A DNA stretch of 13,952 bases from an uncultured Burkholderiales bacterium (GCA_903856995.1 CAIODK010000160.1:1-13952); one strand, 5' to 3'. Shown: positions 1 to 6,418, counted from the stretch's first letter. The notes: generated from the letters alone by a model not told the origin. Numbers and translations: made by a program.

Positions 1-2
1 GC

Positions 3-320
3 AACATCGTGTGCCCTTTGCACCGCTGGACCTATGCCCCCACAGGCAAGTTGCTAGGCGCGCCCCATTTCTCGCACGACCCGTGCCTGAACCTCAGCAA
101 CGGCAACACGCACCAGCACTTCAACTCCTTGGCAGAATTGACCGAGAAAACCACGGGTGCAGCACTTCCGATTGACGCTCTTTTCTCTTGGTTACAAGGC
201 CAAGATGTACCTATTTCGGGCTGGCAAGCAGACTTATCTGGCATGTCACAAGGCGCCATCAACGCCAAGCGCACGGACCCCGCACCCGAAGTGACACTTC
301 GCATCAAACTCGATCAATAA
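3..320 (+). CDS. lolB: 5'-partial chimeric ORF: Rieske-type fragment joined to LolB C-terminus
   Basis: The frame is open from the window edge and encodes 105 residues before TAA. The first ~30 residues look like the second half of a Rieske [2Fe-2S] domain of ring-hydroxylating oxygenases: a C-P-L-H ligand pair (Cys codon 12-14, His codon 21-23), then R-W-T-Y and a G-K-L-L-G-A-P-H-F stretch. From about base 95 onward the protein instead resembles the C-terminal third of LolB, the outer-membrane lipoprotein acceptor: A-L-F-S-W-L-Q-G, G-W-Q-A-D-L-S, and an ending L-R-I-K-L-D-Q. LolB is the expected neighbour, because lolB commonly precedes ispE in Burkholderiales and here stops 4 bases before the ispE ATG. 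Neither half is complete: the first Rieske ligand pair and catalytic domain are not in view, and LolB lacks its lipoprotein signal and most of its barrel. I read this as a rearranged or misassembled lolB remnant. The LolB identity of the tail is fairly sure, the Rieske identity of the head likely. Confidence 0.7.
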   Translation, partial: NIVCPLHRWTYAPTGKLLGAPHFSHDPCLNLSNGNTHQHFNSLAELTEKTTGAALPIDALFSWLQGQDVPISGWQADLSGMSQGAINAKRTDPAPEVTLRIKLDQ

Positions 321-324
321 AAAA

Positions 325-1170
325 ATGCGCTCGCTCCACAACGTCTTAGCCCCCGCCAAACTCAATTTGTTTTTGCACATCACGGGGCAGCGTGAGGACG
401 GCTACCACTTGCTGCAATCGGTGTTCATGTTGATTGACTGGTGCGACACACTGCACTTTGATGTGCGAGACGACGGCGTCATTGAGCGCGAAGACCTCAC
501 CCTCACACTACCTGCCGACGATTTGGTCGTACGTGCAGCACGCGCGCTTCAACAAGCCAGCGGCACACCTTTGGGCGTGCATATCTCCCTTGAGAAGCAT
601 ATCCCTGCACAAGCTGGGATGGGTGGCGGGTCGTCAGACGCCGCCAGCACCTTGTTGGCGCTCAACCGCTTGTGGGGTCTGAATTGGCCCTTAGCCAAGC
701 TATTGCCTCTGGGGCTCGCCCTCGGTGCAGACGTGCCATTTTTCATGGGCGGCCACAACGCATGGGTGGAAGGGATTGGTGAAAAAATCACGCCGATTCA
801 CCTACCTGAAAGTCGCTTTGTGGTGGTCAAACCCACCTCAGGGTTAGAGACGGCTCGGATTTTTGGTCATCCACAGCTGCAGCGCGATACAGAAACTGCT
901 ACAATGCCGAGCTTCGCTGTTAATCCTTACGGTTTTGGCCGTAACGACTTGCAGCCAGTAGCTCAGGCGCTGTGCCCAGAGGTTGCCCAAGCTCTTCATT
1001 GGCTAGGTTCTTTTGGATTGCATCCGCGCATGACCGGTTCTGGCAGTGCAGTGTTTGCTCAGTTACCTGATGGTGTGTTGATTGACTCAGCCCCACACAG
1101 CTGGCAAATGCGGGTATGCAGCAATATGGCAGTTCATCCACAAGCGGGGTGGGCAGCCAGAGAAAGTTAA
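325..1170 (+). CDS. ispE: 4-diphosphocytidyl-2-C-methyl-D-erythritol kinase IspE
   Basis: This GHMP-family kinase phosphorylates CDP-methylerythritol at the 2-hydroxyl using ATP, a step of the non-mevalonate (MEP) isoprenoid pathway in the cytoplasm. The 281-residue length is normal. Visible family marks are the substrate-binding start P-A-K-L-N-L-F-L-H (Lys12), D-G-Y-H at 25-28, the glycine-rich ATP loop P-A-Q-A-G-M-G-G-G-S-S-D-A-A at 94-107, G-A-D-V-P-F-F with the likely catalytic Asp136, and the C-terminal G-S-G-S-A-V-F motif. The ATG lies 4 bases after the upstream stop and has no clear Shine-Dalgarno sequence, so translation is probably coupled to the upstream frame. A tRNA-Gln gene follows within 33 bases, a conserved neighbour in this group. 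Confidence 0.96.
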   Translation: MRSLHNVLAPAKLNLFLHITGQREDGYHLLQSVFMLIDWCDTLHFDVRDDGVIEREDLTLTLPADDLVVRAARALQQASGTPLGVHISLEKHIPAQAGMGGGSSDAASTLLALNRLWGLNWPLAKLLPLGLALGADVPFFMGGHNAWVEGIGEKITPIHLPESRFVVVKPTSGLETARIFGHPQLQRDTETATMPSFAVNPYGFGRNDLQPVAQALCPEVAQALHWLGSFGLHPRMTGSGSAVFAQLPDGVLIDSAPHSWQMRVCSNMAVHPQAGWAARES

Positions 1171-1202
1171 CGGTTAGTCGCTGAAAAGCGTCTGACCTGT
1201 GT

Positions 1203-1279
1203 AGGGGAATCGCCAAGTTGGTTAAGGCACTGGATTTTGATTCCAGCATGCGAAGGTTCGAGTCCTTCTTCCCCTGCCA
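1203..1279 (+). tRNA. tRNA-Gln (anticodon TTG)
   Basis: A full cloverleaf can be folded by eye. The acceptor stem AGGGGAA (1203-1209) pairs with TTCCCCT (1269-1275). The anticodon stem CTGGA/TCCAG encloses the loop TTTTGAT, with anticodon TTG reading CAA glutamine codons. The T arm is GAAGG-TTCGAGT-CCTTC. The discriminator is G and the CCA end is encoded. Position between ispE and prs matches the order known in Burkholderiales. Confidence 0.95.
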
Positions 1280-1313
1280 AATCATTTTAAAAGCACTGAT
1301 GTGCTCGGTTGCA

Positions 1314-1335
1314 AATGACGATTTATTGCGTCATT
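1314..1335. repeat. Inverted repeat in the prs leader
   Basis: AATGACG (1314-1320) and CGTCATT (1329-1335) are perfect 7-bp arms around an 8-base AT-rich loop, about 30 bases upstream of the prs start. No T-run follows, so it is not a convincing terminator for the tRNA. It could be a leader hairpin or an operator, but nothing in the sequence identifies a regulator. Confidence 0.3.
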
Positions 1336-1363
1336 GGTCTTGAAGCGAAAGTCATACGTCATC

Positions 1364-2338
1364 ATGTCGACCCACACCCCCGACTTCATGGTCTTTACCG
1401 GCAACGCCAATCCAACTTTGGCCGCCGAAATTGCAACCCACCTCGGTATCGAAGTTGGAGCAGCGCATGTTGGCCGCTTCTCTGACGGCGAAGTCACCGT
1501 CGAAATCAATCAAAACGTGCGTGCCCGCGATGTATTCGTGGTGCAAAGCACTTGCGCGCCTACCAACGAAAGCTTGATGGAATTGCTGATCATGGTTGAC
1601 GCCTTGAAGCGCGCCTCAGCCGAACGTATCAGCGCCGTCATCCCCTACTTTGGCTATGCGCGACAAGATCGTCGTCCGCGCTCAAGCCGCGTGCCTATCT
1701 CTGCCAAACTGGTCGCCGATTTACTGCAAACCGCTGGTGTCAATCGCGTGTTGACCATGGACTTGCATGCCGACCAGATTCAAGGCTTCTTTGACATCCC
1801 CGTCGACAACATCTACGCATCTCCTGTGCTACTGGGCGATTTGCGCACCAAGAACTACGAAGACCTGATCGTGGTGTCACCCGATGTGGGCGGTGTGGTT
1901 CGCGCGCGCGCCTTGGCCAAACAACTCGGTTGCGACTTGGCCATCATCGACAAGCGTCGTCCTAAAGCCAACGTCTCTGAAGTCATGAACGTGATTGGCG
2001 ACATCGACGGCCGCAACTGCGTGATCATGGACGACATGATCGACACCGCAGGTACCTTGGTCAAAGCGGCTGAAGTGCTCAAAGCACGCGGCGCCAAAAA
2101 GGTTTACGCCTACTGCACGCATCCCATCTTCTCTGGCCCTGCGATTGAACGCATTGCCAAAGGCGATGCCCTCGACGAAGTCGTGGTGACCAACACCATT
2201 CCTTTGAGCGAAGCGGGCCGCGCCTGCAAGAAAATCCGCCAACTCACCGTGGCTCCGTTGATCGCTGAGACGATCCAACGCATTGCCAGCGGCGAGTCGG
2301 TCATGAGTTTGTTCTCCGACCAAGACCAGTTGTTCTAA
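1364..2338 (+). CDS. prs: Ribose-phosphate pyrophosphokinase (PRPP synthetase)
   Basis: This enzyme makes phosphoribosyl pyrophosphate from ribose 5-phosphate and ATP, the common precursor of purines, pyrimidines, NAD, histidine and tryptophan. The class I bacterial enzyme is recognised from the N-terminal V-F-T-G-N-A-N-P, the R-Q-D-R-R-P-R-S-S-R region (ATP-binding and flexible-loop residues), the M-D-L-H-A-D-Q-I-Q-G-F-F motif, V-V-S-P-D-V-G-G-V-V-R-A, and the PRPP-binding loop I-M-D-D-M-I-D-T-A-G-T. The frame opens further upstream with TTG at 1334, but ATG 1364 gives M-S-T-H-T-P-D-F-M-V-F-T-G-N, which fits Burkholderiales N-termini, and yields 324 residues, the normal length. ATG 1388 would match the shorter E. 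coli form. No obvious strong ribosome binding site was seen. It sits between tRNA-Gln and rplY as is usual in the order. Confidence 0.97.
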   Translation: MSTHTPDFMVFTGNANPTLAAEIATHLGIEVGAAHVGRFSDGEVTVEINQNVRARDVFVVQSTCAPTNESLMELLIMVDALKRASAERISAVIPYFGYARQDRRPRSSRVPISAKLVADLLQTAGVNRVLTMDLHADQIQGFFDIPVDNIYASPVLLGDLRTKNYEDLIVVSPDVGGVVRARALAKQLGCDLAIIDKRRPKANVSEVMNVIGDIDGRNCVIMDDMIDTAGTLVKAAEVLKARGAKKVYAYCTHPIFSGPAIERIAKGDALDEVVVTNTIPLSEAGRACKKIRQLTVAPLIAETIQRIASGESVMSLFSDQDQLF

Positions 2339-2452
2339 ACAGCTGACGCTTAAGTCGTCGAACAGCACCCCGGGCTGCCTTCCTTGTGTTGTGCAACCTA
2401 TTTTTGAAACTGGAGCCACATTGGTCGCGGTGGGCTCTCACTGGAGTTAATT

Positions 2453-3061
2453 ATGAAATTTGTCGCTTTTGAGCGCGCTAAGCAGGGAACGGGTGCGAGC
2501 CGCCGTCTGCGTATCACCGGCCGTACACCTGGCATCGTCTATGGTGGCACCGTTGAACCAACAGTGATCGAACTCGATCACAACGCTTTGTGGCACGCCC
2601 TCAAGAAAGAAGCGTTCCACGCTTCTGTCTTGCAGATGGAATACAACGGCACAACAACCGAAGTGTTGTTGCGCGACGTTCAGTACCACCCGTACAAGCA
2701 ACTCGTCTTGCACATCGACTTCCAACGCATCGATGCCAACACCACGATGAAGAAAAAAGTGCCATTGCACTACTCGGGTGAAGAAAACTCACCTGCGGTG
2801 AAAGCTGATCAATGCGTGATCAACCACGTCGCCAACGAGTTGGAAGTGTCTTGCATGCCTAAAGACTTGCCAGAGTTCATCGCTGTGGACTTGAGCGGTT
2901 TGACAAAGGGTCATTCCTTGCACGTCAAAGACATCACCCTGCCCGCAGGCGTGACTGCCGTGACACCTGGCAAAACCAACCCTGTGTTGGTGGCCGTGGT
3001 CGCTTCACGTGCTGAGCTAGCTCCTGTTGCTGCACCAGCTGACGACAAAAAGAAGAAGTAA
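2453..3061 (+). CDS. rplY: 50S ribosomal protein L25 / general stress protein Ctc
   Basis: Binds 5S rRNA in the central protuberance of the large ribosomal subunit. At 202 residues it is the long two-domain Ctc/TL5 form: an N-terminal 5S rRNA-binding beta-barrel (roughly 1-90, with R-R-L-R-I-T-G-R-T-P-G-I-V-Y-G-G and the later R-D-V-Q-Y-H-P) and a C-terminal TL5 domain with V-P-L-H-Y-S-G-E and V-S-C-M-P-K-D-L-P. The last residues form a lysine tail (D-D-K-K-K-K). A GGAG box at 2442-2445, 7 bases before ATG 2453, supports the start. The 114-base gap after prs carries no clear terminator, so the gene may be co-transcribed with prs. A strong hairpin terminator follows directly. Confidence 0.96.
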   Translation: MKFVAFERAKQGTGASRRLRITGRTPGIVYGGTVEPTVIELDHNALWHALKKEAFHASVLQMEYNGTTTEVLLRDVQYHPYKQLVLHIDFQRIDANTTMKKKVPLHYSGEENSPAVKADQCVINHVANELEVSCMPKDLPEFIAVDLSGLTKGHSLHVKDITLPAGVTAVTPGKTNPVLVAVVASRAELAPVAAPADDKKKK

Positions 3062-3082
3062 TCACTTCTGACTTTGACGTCT

Positions 3083-3108
3083 AACGGCCCACTTCGGTGG
3101 GCCGTTTT
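3083..3108 (+). terminator. Rho-independent terminator after rplY
   Basis: A perfect 10-bp stem AACGGCCCAC/GTGGGCCGTT closes on a TTCG tetraloop and runs into TTTTG. It lies 22 bases after the rplY stop, and pth therefore probably has its own start of transcription or depends on read-through. Confidence 0.92.
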
Positions 3109-3127
3109 GCTTTGGAATAATGTGCAC

Positions 3128-3802
3128 ATGATCAAACTCCTCGTTGGCCTGGGAAACCCCGGCACAGAATATGAAGCCACACGCCACAACGCTGGCTTTT
3201 GGTGGATCGATGCCATAGCGCGCGACCTCAAGGTGGTGCTGCAGCCCGACCGCGCCTATCACGGTTTGCTGGCCCGTACCAGCGTCAAGGGTGAGAACGT
3301 TTGGTTGCTCGAACCGCAGACCTTTATGAATCTCTCCGGTAAGTCGGTGGGCGCCTTGGCTCGATTTTTTAAAATCCAACCGCAAGAAATTTTGGTAGTC
3401 CATGATGAGTTGGACATTCCACCTGGTGAAGCCAAACTCAAACTCGGTGGCAGTCATGCGGGCCACAATGGTTTGCGAGACATTCACGCGCAACTCGGTA
3501 CAGACCAATACTGGCGGCTGCGCATCGGCATTGGCCATCCCGGCGTGAAATCAGAGGTGGCTAACTGGGTGCTCAAAAAACCAGCGCCCGACCAGCGCAC
3601 CGCGATGGAAGACTGCATCACACGCACCAGTTTGGCGCTGCCGTATTTGCTCTCGGGTGACGTGGTGAAAGCCACGCAAATGATCCACACCGCCAAGCCC
3701 CCTCGGCCTAAGCCTCCTAGGCCGGATGTGTTGCCTGGCACAGCGAAGACAGGAGCTACGGATGCCGAACAACTCAAACCCAACGAGGCTGACCCGCACT
3801 AA
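3128..3802 (+). CDS. pth: Peptidyl-tRNA hydrolase
   Basis: Releases peptides from peptidyl-tRNA that drops off the ribosome, recycling tRNA. With ATG 3128 the numbering matches the E. coli enzyme exactly: Asn10 in G-L-G-N-P-G, catalytic His20 in T-R-H-N-A-G-F, Asn68 in F-M-N-L-S-G, Asp93 in V-V-H-D-E-L-D, and Asn114 in G-H-N-G-L-R. The frame is open from TTG 3074, but that would run through the rplY terminator, so it is rejected. The protein has 224 residues, about 30 more than the usual length, owing to a low-complexity tail with a tandem K-P-P-R-P repeat. The last 41 bases overlap the next gene, whose Shine-Dalgarno sequence lies inside pth. The gene is next to rplY as in many bacteria. Confidence 0.95.
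   Translation: MIKLLVGLGNPGTEYEATRHNAGFWWIDAIARDLKVVLQPDRAYHGLLARTSVKGENVWLLEPQTFMNLSGKSVGALARFFKIQPQEILVVHDELDIPPGEAKLKLGGSHAGHNGLRDIHAQLGTDQYWRLRIGIGHPGVKSEVANWVLKKPAPDQRTAMEDCITRTSLALPYLLSGDVVKATQMIHTAKPPRPKPPRPDVLPGTAKTGATDAEQLKPNEADPH
3704..3724. repeat. Hairpin inside the 3' end of pth
   Basis: CGGCCTA and TAGGCCG form perfect 7-bp arms around a 7-base loop. The DNA encodes the repeated K-P-P-R-P tail of Pth. It lies about 27 bases upstream of the AGGAG that serves the next gene, so it might influence coupling or be a by-product of the coding repeat. Confidence 0.35.
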
Positions 3803-4235
3803 GTTCACTACGTCGACGTGGCAACGAGGCATCACATCAATTGCATGGGCGCTACTCATCACCGCCCCTGCCAGCGCTGACACCGCCTACCGATGCGGTG
3901 ACGCCTACAGCGCCTTGGCCCAATGCCCCAGTGGGCAACCCGTCGAAGTCAAAACCACATCTATCCCTCGAAGTAGTGCGCCAGACACAAACGCCGCAGC
4001 AATGCGCGACTTACGAGAGGCTGAGGCCCTAGAGAAAAAGCGACTGCAAGCAGAACGCCAAGCAGGACCGAATGCAGCGGTTCGACTCAGTGCACCCTCT
4101 GACGCAGAGCGCGCACCCATGCCGAGCAAAGGTAAGCACATGCGCAAGCCGCCCAACCCGTACTTCACGGCCAAAGACCCCAGCGCACCGACCAAAAAGA
4201 AAGGCAACGCCAAAGCGTTGCCTTCTGCCAATTAA
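3762..4235 (+). CDS. Small secreted protein, function unknown
   Basis: The start is set by AGGAG at 3751-3755, six bases before ATG 3762, giving 157 residues; a longer in-frame opening from 3726 has no such support. Residues 1-39 form a long signal peptide (basic Arg/Lys-rich start, hydrophobic core around 24-35, A-S-A cleavage before Asp40). The mature N-terminus Y-R-C-G-D-A-Y-S-A-L-A-Q-C-P-S-G has two cysteines that could form a disulfide and recalls the DUF4124-type Y-x-C ... C-P pattern. An Ala/Glu/Lys-rich, probably helical stretch follows (about 85-110) and then a Pro- and Lys-rich tail. It overlaps pth by 41 bases and is probably translated from the same message. Its last codons coincide with a terminator hairpin used by the opposite strand. 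Periplasmic location is inferred; no function is claimed. Confidence 0.7.
   Translation: MPNNSNPTRLTRTKFTTSTWQRGITSIAWALLITAPASADTAYRCGDAYSALAQCPSGQPVEVKTTSIPRSSAPDTNAAAMRDLREAEALEKKRLQAERQAGPNAAVRLSAPSDAERAPMPSKGKHMRKPPNPYFTAKDPSAPTKKKGNAKALPSAN
4194..4224 (-). terminator. Terminator for the minus-strand ferredoxin cluster, inside a convergent ORF
   Basis: A perfect 10-bp stem AAGGCAACGC/GCGTTGCCTT (4201-4224) has a 4-base loop. Read on the minus strand it is followed by TCTTTTT, the layout of a Rho-independent terminator, about 20 bases after the ferredoxin stop. On the plus strand only a weak T-run follows. The whole element is coding for the convergent secreted protein, whose stop is at 4235. 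Confidence 0.75.
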
Positions 4236-4244
4236 CGAACGGGT

Positions 4245-4499
4245 TTATGGGGCTGTTTGCTGCAAGAGACGGAACTTGGCGAGCAAAGCGTCGCGTCCTT
4301 CGATCCGTTGTGGGTTCACAGGGATACAAGCCACAGGACACACCTGCACGCACTGGGGCTCATCGAAATGGCCCACGCACTCGGTGCATTTATCGGGGTT
4401 GATTTCGTAAATCTCGGGCCCCAAGAAGATGGCTTCGTTTGGGCACTCGGGCTCACACACATCGCAGTTGATGCATTCATCGGTGATCAACAAGGCCAT
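4245..4499 (-). CDS. fdx: 2[4Fe-4S] ferredoxin, YfhL / Allochromatium type
   Basis: A small 84-residue cytoplasmic electron carrier predicted to hold two [4Fe-4S] clusters. The first motif is C9-x2-C12-x2-C15-x3-C19-P. The second is C38-x2-C41-x8-C50-x3-C54-P, whose eight-residue loop and C-x3-C spacing mark the Allochromatium/YfhL family rather than clostridial ferredoxins. A C-terminal helical extension follows (E-G-R-D-A-L-L-A-K-F). ATG 4499 has a GGA box about 9 bases upstream. The gene is the last of the minus-strand rsmD-coaD-phosphatase cluster, separated from the phosphatase by 73 bases. A ferredoxin next to coaD is common in proteobacteria; the redox partner is not known from the sequence. 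Confidence 0.93.
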   Translation of the reverse strand: MALLITDECINCDVCEPECPNEAIFLGPEIYEINPDKCTECVGHFDEPQCVQVCPVACIPVNPQRIEGRDALLAKFRLLQQTAP

Positions 4500-4572
4500 A
4501 AAAGATCCGCCACTGGGCTAAAGAAAAACCGATTATCCCAGCTTGGCATCAACCGCACACAGATCGCGGTTG

Positions 4573-5247
4573 TTAGCCCAAACGCTGTTGGCTGTACACC
4601 GGTTGCGCAGGCATATCGGCTAAATGCGAGGTGTCAGCCCATGACTGAATATGCAGCCCGCCATCAATCCAAGCAACTTGGTTCACACCCGCGTTAGGGA
4701 TTTCACACACACGCGGGCCGCTGAGTGGCAAGGTTTGCGCGTGTCGCCAGATCATGTCGAGCACACCACCATGGGTGACCACCACGACGCGCTTGCCTGC
4801 GTATTGATTGGCTAAGGCTTGCATTGTGTCGATCACCCGGGCATGAAAGTCCCGCATACTTTCAGCACCTTCGACCGCGTCATCGGCATCAAAGGCCAGC
4901 CAACGCTGCCATGCCTCTGGGTGCCGCGCTTGAATGTCTGCGCTGCGCAAACCTTCAAACATGCCAAAGCACTGTTCGCGCAAACCTGTGTTCAAGATAC
5001 ACGTGTGGCCTAAAACCTCCGCCACAGGCTGCGCGGTTTGCTGGGCGCGAAGCAAATCACTGCTGATCAAATGCGTGGGTGTCAGGCCCTGCGCTTGCCA
5101 CGCGACCAAGACTTGGGTCATTCGGTTTTTCAAGCGCTCGGCTTGCTGCCGACCCATGTCGTTGAGCGGCACATCTAACTGACCTTGAAAACGAAGCTCA
5201 CGGTTCCAGGCTGTCTCGCCGTGGCGGATGAGTAAGAAGTCGGTCAA
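4573..5247 (-). CDS. Histidine phosphatase family protein (phosphoglycerate mutase / CobC-like)
   Basis: A 224-residue member of the branch 1 histidine phosphatase superfamily. Visible catalytic features are L-I-R8-H9-G-E-T with the phospho-accepting His9, Arg67 in D-L-L-R-A-Q-Q-T, Glu91 in L-R-E-Q-C-F-G as likely proton donor, and the second His159 in V-V-V-T-H-G-G. The conserved F-Q-G-x-x-D-x-P-L-N run is also present. The family includes cofactor-dependent phosphoglycerate mutases, alpha-ribazole phosphatases and broad phosphatases, and the sequence alone does not choose between them; no cobalamin genes are nearby. The start is TTG at 5247: its first three bases overlap the coaD stop as TTGA, and no other plausible start exists before the R-H-G motif. 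Translation is thus probably coupled to coaD. Confidence 0.88.
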   Translation of the reverse strand: MTDFLLIRHGETAWNRELRFQGQLDVPLNDMGRQQAERLKNRMTQVLVAWQAQGLTPTHLISSDLLRAQQTAQPVAEVLGHTCILNTGLREQCFGMFEGLRSADIQARHPEAWQRWLAFDADDAVEGAESMRDFHARVIDTMQALANQYAGKRVVVVTHGGVLDMIWRHAQTLPLSGPRVCEIPNAGVNQVAWIDGGLHIQSWADTSHLADMPAQPVYSQQRLG

Positions 5248-5741
5248 GCGGCCGCTTTCTTCGCCATCAAACGCGCGTACACGCCTGGCGACACCAAGTT
5301 TTGACCATCACCTGTGCCACCCAACAAAGAGATTTCACGCACAAAGGTGCTGGAGATGAATTGGTATTTGGCGCTGGGCGTGAGGAACACGGTTTCCACT
5401 TCAGGCATCAACTCACGGTTCATGCCTGCGAGTTGAACCTCGTAGTCAAAATCGGTCACGGTGCGCACACCACGCACCATCACGTTGGCGTGGTGGGCGC
5501 GCACAAAGTCGCGCGCCAAGCCGGTGAAGGGCACGACTTCCACTTGGGGGTGCGCCGCCATTGCTTCACGCGCCATATCCATGCGTTCATCCAACGTGAA
5601 CAAAGTTTTCTTGTGGTGCGCCGTGGCCACAGCCAAGATGACTTTGTCAAACATGGCTGCTGCACGCAACACAATGTCTTCATGCCCGAGGCTGATGGGG
5701 TCAAACGTACCTGGATAAATGGCAACTACTTGTTTAGACAT
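5244..5741 (-). CDS. coaD: Phosphopantetheine adenylyltransferase
   Basis: Transfers AMP from ATP to 4'-phosphopantetheine to give dephospho-CoA, the fourth step of coenzyme A synthesis. The nucleotidyltransferase signature Y-P-G-T12-F-D-P-I-S-L-G-H20 is intact, as are R90-G-V-R93 and the I-S-S-T-F-V-R motif (130-135). The 165-residue length is typical. ATG 5741 is chosen over GTG 5747 because AGGAG (plus-strand complement CTCCT at 5747-5751) sits five bases upstream of the ATG and would overlap the GTG. The gene lies 35 bases after rsmD in the same direction, a very common pair in proteobacteria, and overlaps the phosphatase start by 4 bases. Confidence 0.97.
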   Translation of the reverse strand: MSKQVVAIYPGTFDPISLGHEDIVLRAAAMFDKVILAVATAHHKKTLFTLDERMDMAREAMAAHPQVEVVPFTGLARDFVRAHHANVMVRGVRTVTDFDYEVQLAGMNRELMPEVETVFLTPSAKYQFISSTFVREISLLGGTGDGQNLVSPGVYARLMAKKAAA

Positions 5742-5776
5742 GGGCACTCCTGCGTACTTCTAAAAAACAAAAACGA

Positions 5777-6388
5777 TCATGCGATCCGACGCAGCAAATG
5801 TGCGTGCACCGCGCCCGCCTTGAGGTGGCGGTAAAGAACCAAACCCAACGGCGCGAGCAACTCTTCGGTCCACGCAATGGGGCTTTCAAGATAAACGTAG
5901 CCATCGGCCTTTACCGCCTTGGCTGCAGCTTGCAGTGCGGGCTCGCACAACACGCCATCAAACGGTGGGTCGATGAAAATCAAATCGACACTGGCTGGGC
6001 TCAGTTGCTTCAAACATGCCACACCATCGGTGCGAAACACATGCACGTTGGTCGCCTTGAGACGGTCCACTTGGGCGCTGAGTTGCGTCACCAATGCGGT
6101 GTCAATCTCACACACCTGCACGTGAGCGGCCCCACGCGACGCGGCCTCCAAGCCCAAGGCGCCAGTGCCTGCGAAAGGGTCGACGCAACGCCAACCCAAC
6201 AACGACTGACCTAGCCAGTTGAACAAGGTTTCACGCACACGGTCGGGCGTGGGGCGCAGGCCTGGTTTCAAAGCCACAGGCAGTTTGGTGCGTCGCCATT
6301 GGCCGCCGATGATGCGAACCTCGCCTGCACCTTTGTGCGGTTTGGTTGGCGTGGCTAGGGGGTGAGGAGTAGGTGTGCGAGTTTTCAT
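5777..6388 (-). CDS. rsmD: 16S rRNA (guanine(966)-N(2))-methyltransferase RsmD
   Basis: Methylates G966 of 16S rRNA on the small ribosomal subunit using S-adenosylmethionine. The Rossmann-fold SAM-binding motif V-D-P-F-A-G-T-G-A-L-G-L-E lies at 69-81, the acidic strand end V-C-E-I-D at 92-96, and the N6/N2 amino-methyltransferase catalytic motif D140-P-P-F143. The N-terminal R-I-I-G-G-x-W-R and R-P-T-P-D-R-V-R-E-T-L-F-N-W-L are family hallmarks. The longest frame starts at 6451 inside ftsY; ATG 6388 gives 203 residues and removes a meaningless stretch that overlaps ftsY. A Thr/Pro-rich 20-residue N-terminal leader remains. The gene diverges from ftsY, a conserved arrangement. Confidence 0.95.
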   Translation of the reverse strand: MKTRTPTPHPLATPTKPHKGAGEVRIIGGQWRRTKLPVALKPGLRPTPDRVRETLFNWLGQSLLGWRCVDPFAGTGALGLEAASRGAAHVQVCEIDTALVTQLSAQVDRLKATNVHVFRTDGVACLKQLSPASVDLIFIDPPFDGVLCEPALQAAAKAVKADGYVYLESPIAWTEELLAPLGLVLYRHLKAGAVHAHLLRRIA

Positions 6389-6405
6389 AGAATGGACTGA
6401 TTCTA
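6388..6405. promoter_or_regulatory. Symmetric inverted repeat between rsmD and ftsY, possible bidirectional promoter
   Basis: TAGAAT (6388-6393) and ATTCTA (6400-6405) are perfect inverted 6-bp arms around a 6-base spacer. Each arm is a five-of-six match to the -10 hexamer TATAAT on its own strand, and the two hexamers face each other so that rightward transcription would start near 6400 and leftward near 6393. No convincing -35 hexamers are seen at the right distance. The start codons of the two genes are only 30 bases apart, so some shared control region must lie here or inside the genes. Confidence 0.35.
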
Positions 6406-6418
6406 GAAACACCCACAC

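Noticed and set aside
1339..1367. Sigma-32-like promoter CTTGAAG-N14-CATCATGT before prs
   Set aside because: The -10 would cover the prs start codon, so transcription would begin inside the gene. It is taken as a chance match, and it shows how easily such partial matches arise.
1877..2419. 180-codon minus-strand frame antisense to prs
   Set aside because: It is a shadow frame of a highly conserved gene with no motif and no ribosome binding site evident.
2413..2436. GAGCC/GGCTC stem in the rplY leader as a riboswitch or autoregulatory element
   Set aside because: It has only 5 bp with a 14-base loop and is not convincing without conservation data.
3074..3127. Longer pth N-terminus from TTG 3074
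   Set aside because: It runs through the rplY terminator hairpin, and ATG 3128 reproduces the E. coli catalytic residue numbering exactly.
3704..3724. pth 3' hairpin as an intrinsic terminator
   Set aside because: No T-run follows, and the next gene's ribosome binding site lies downstream on the same message.
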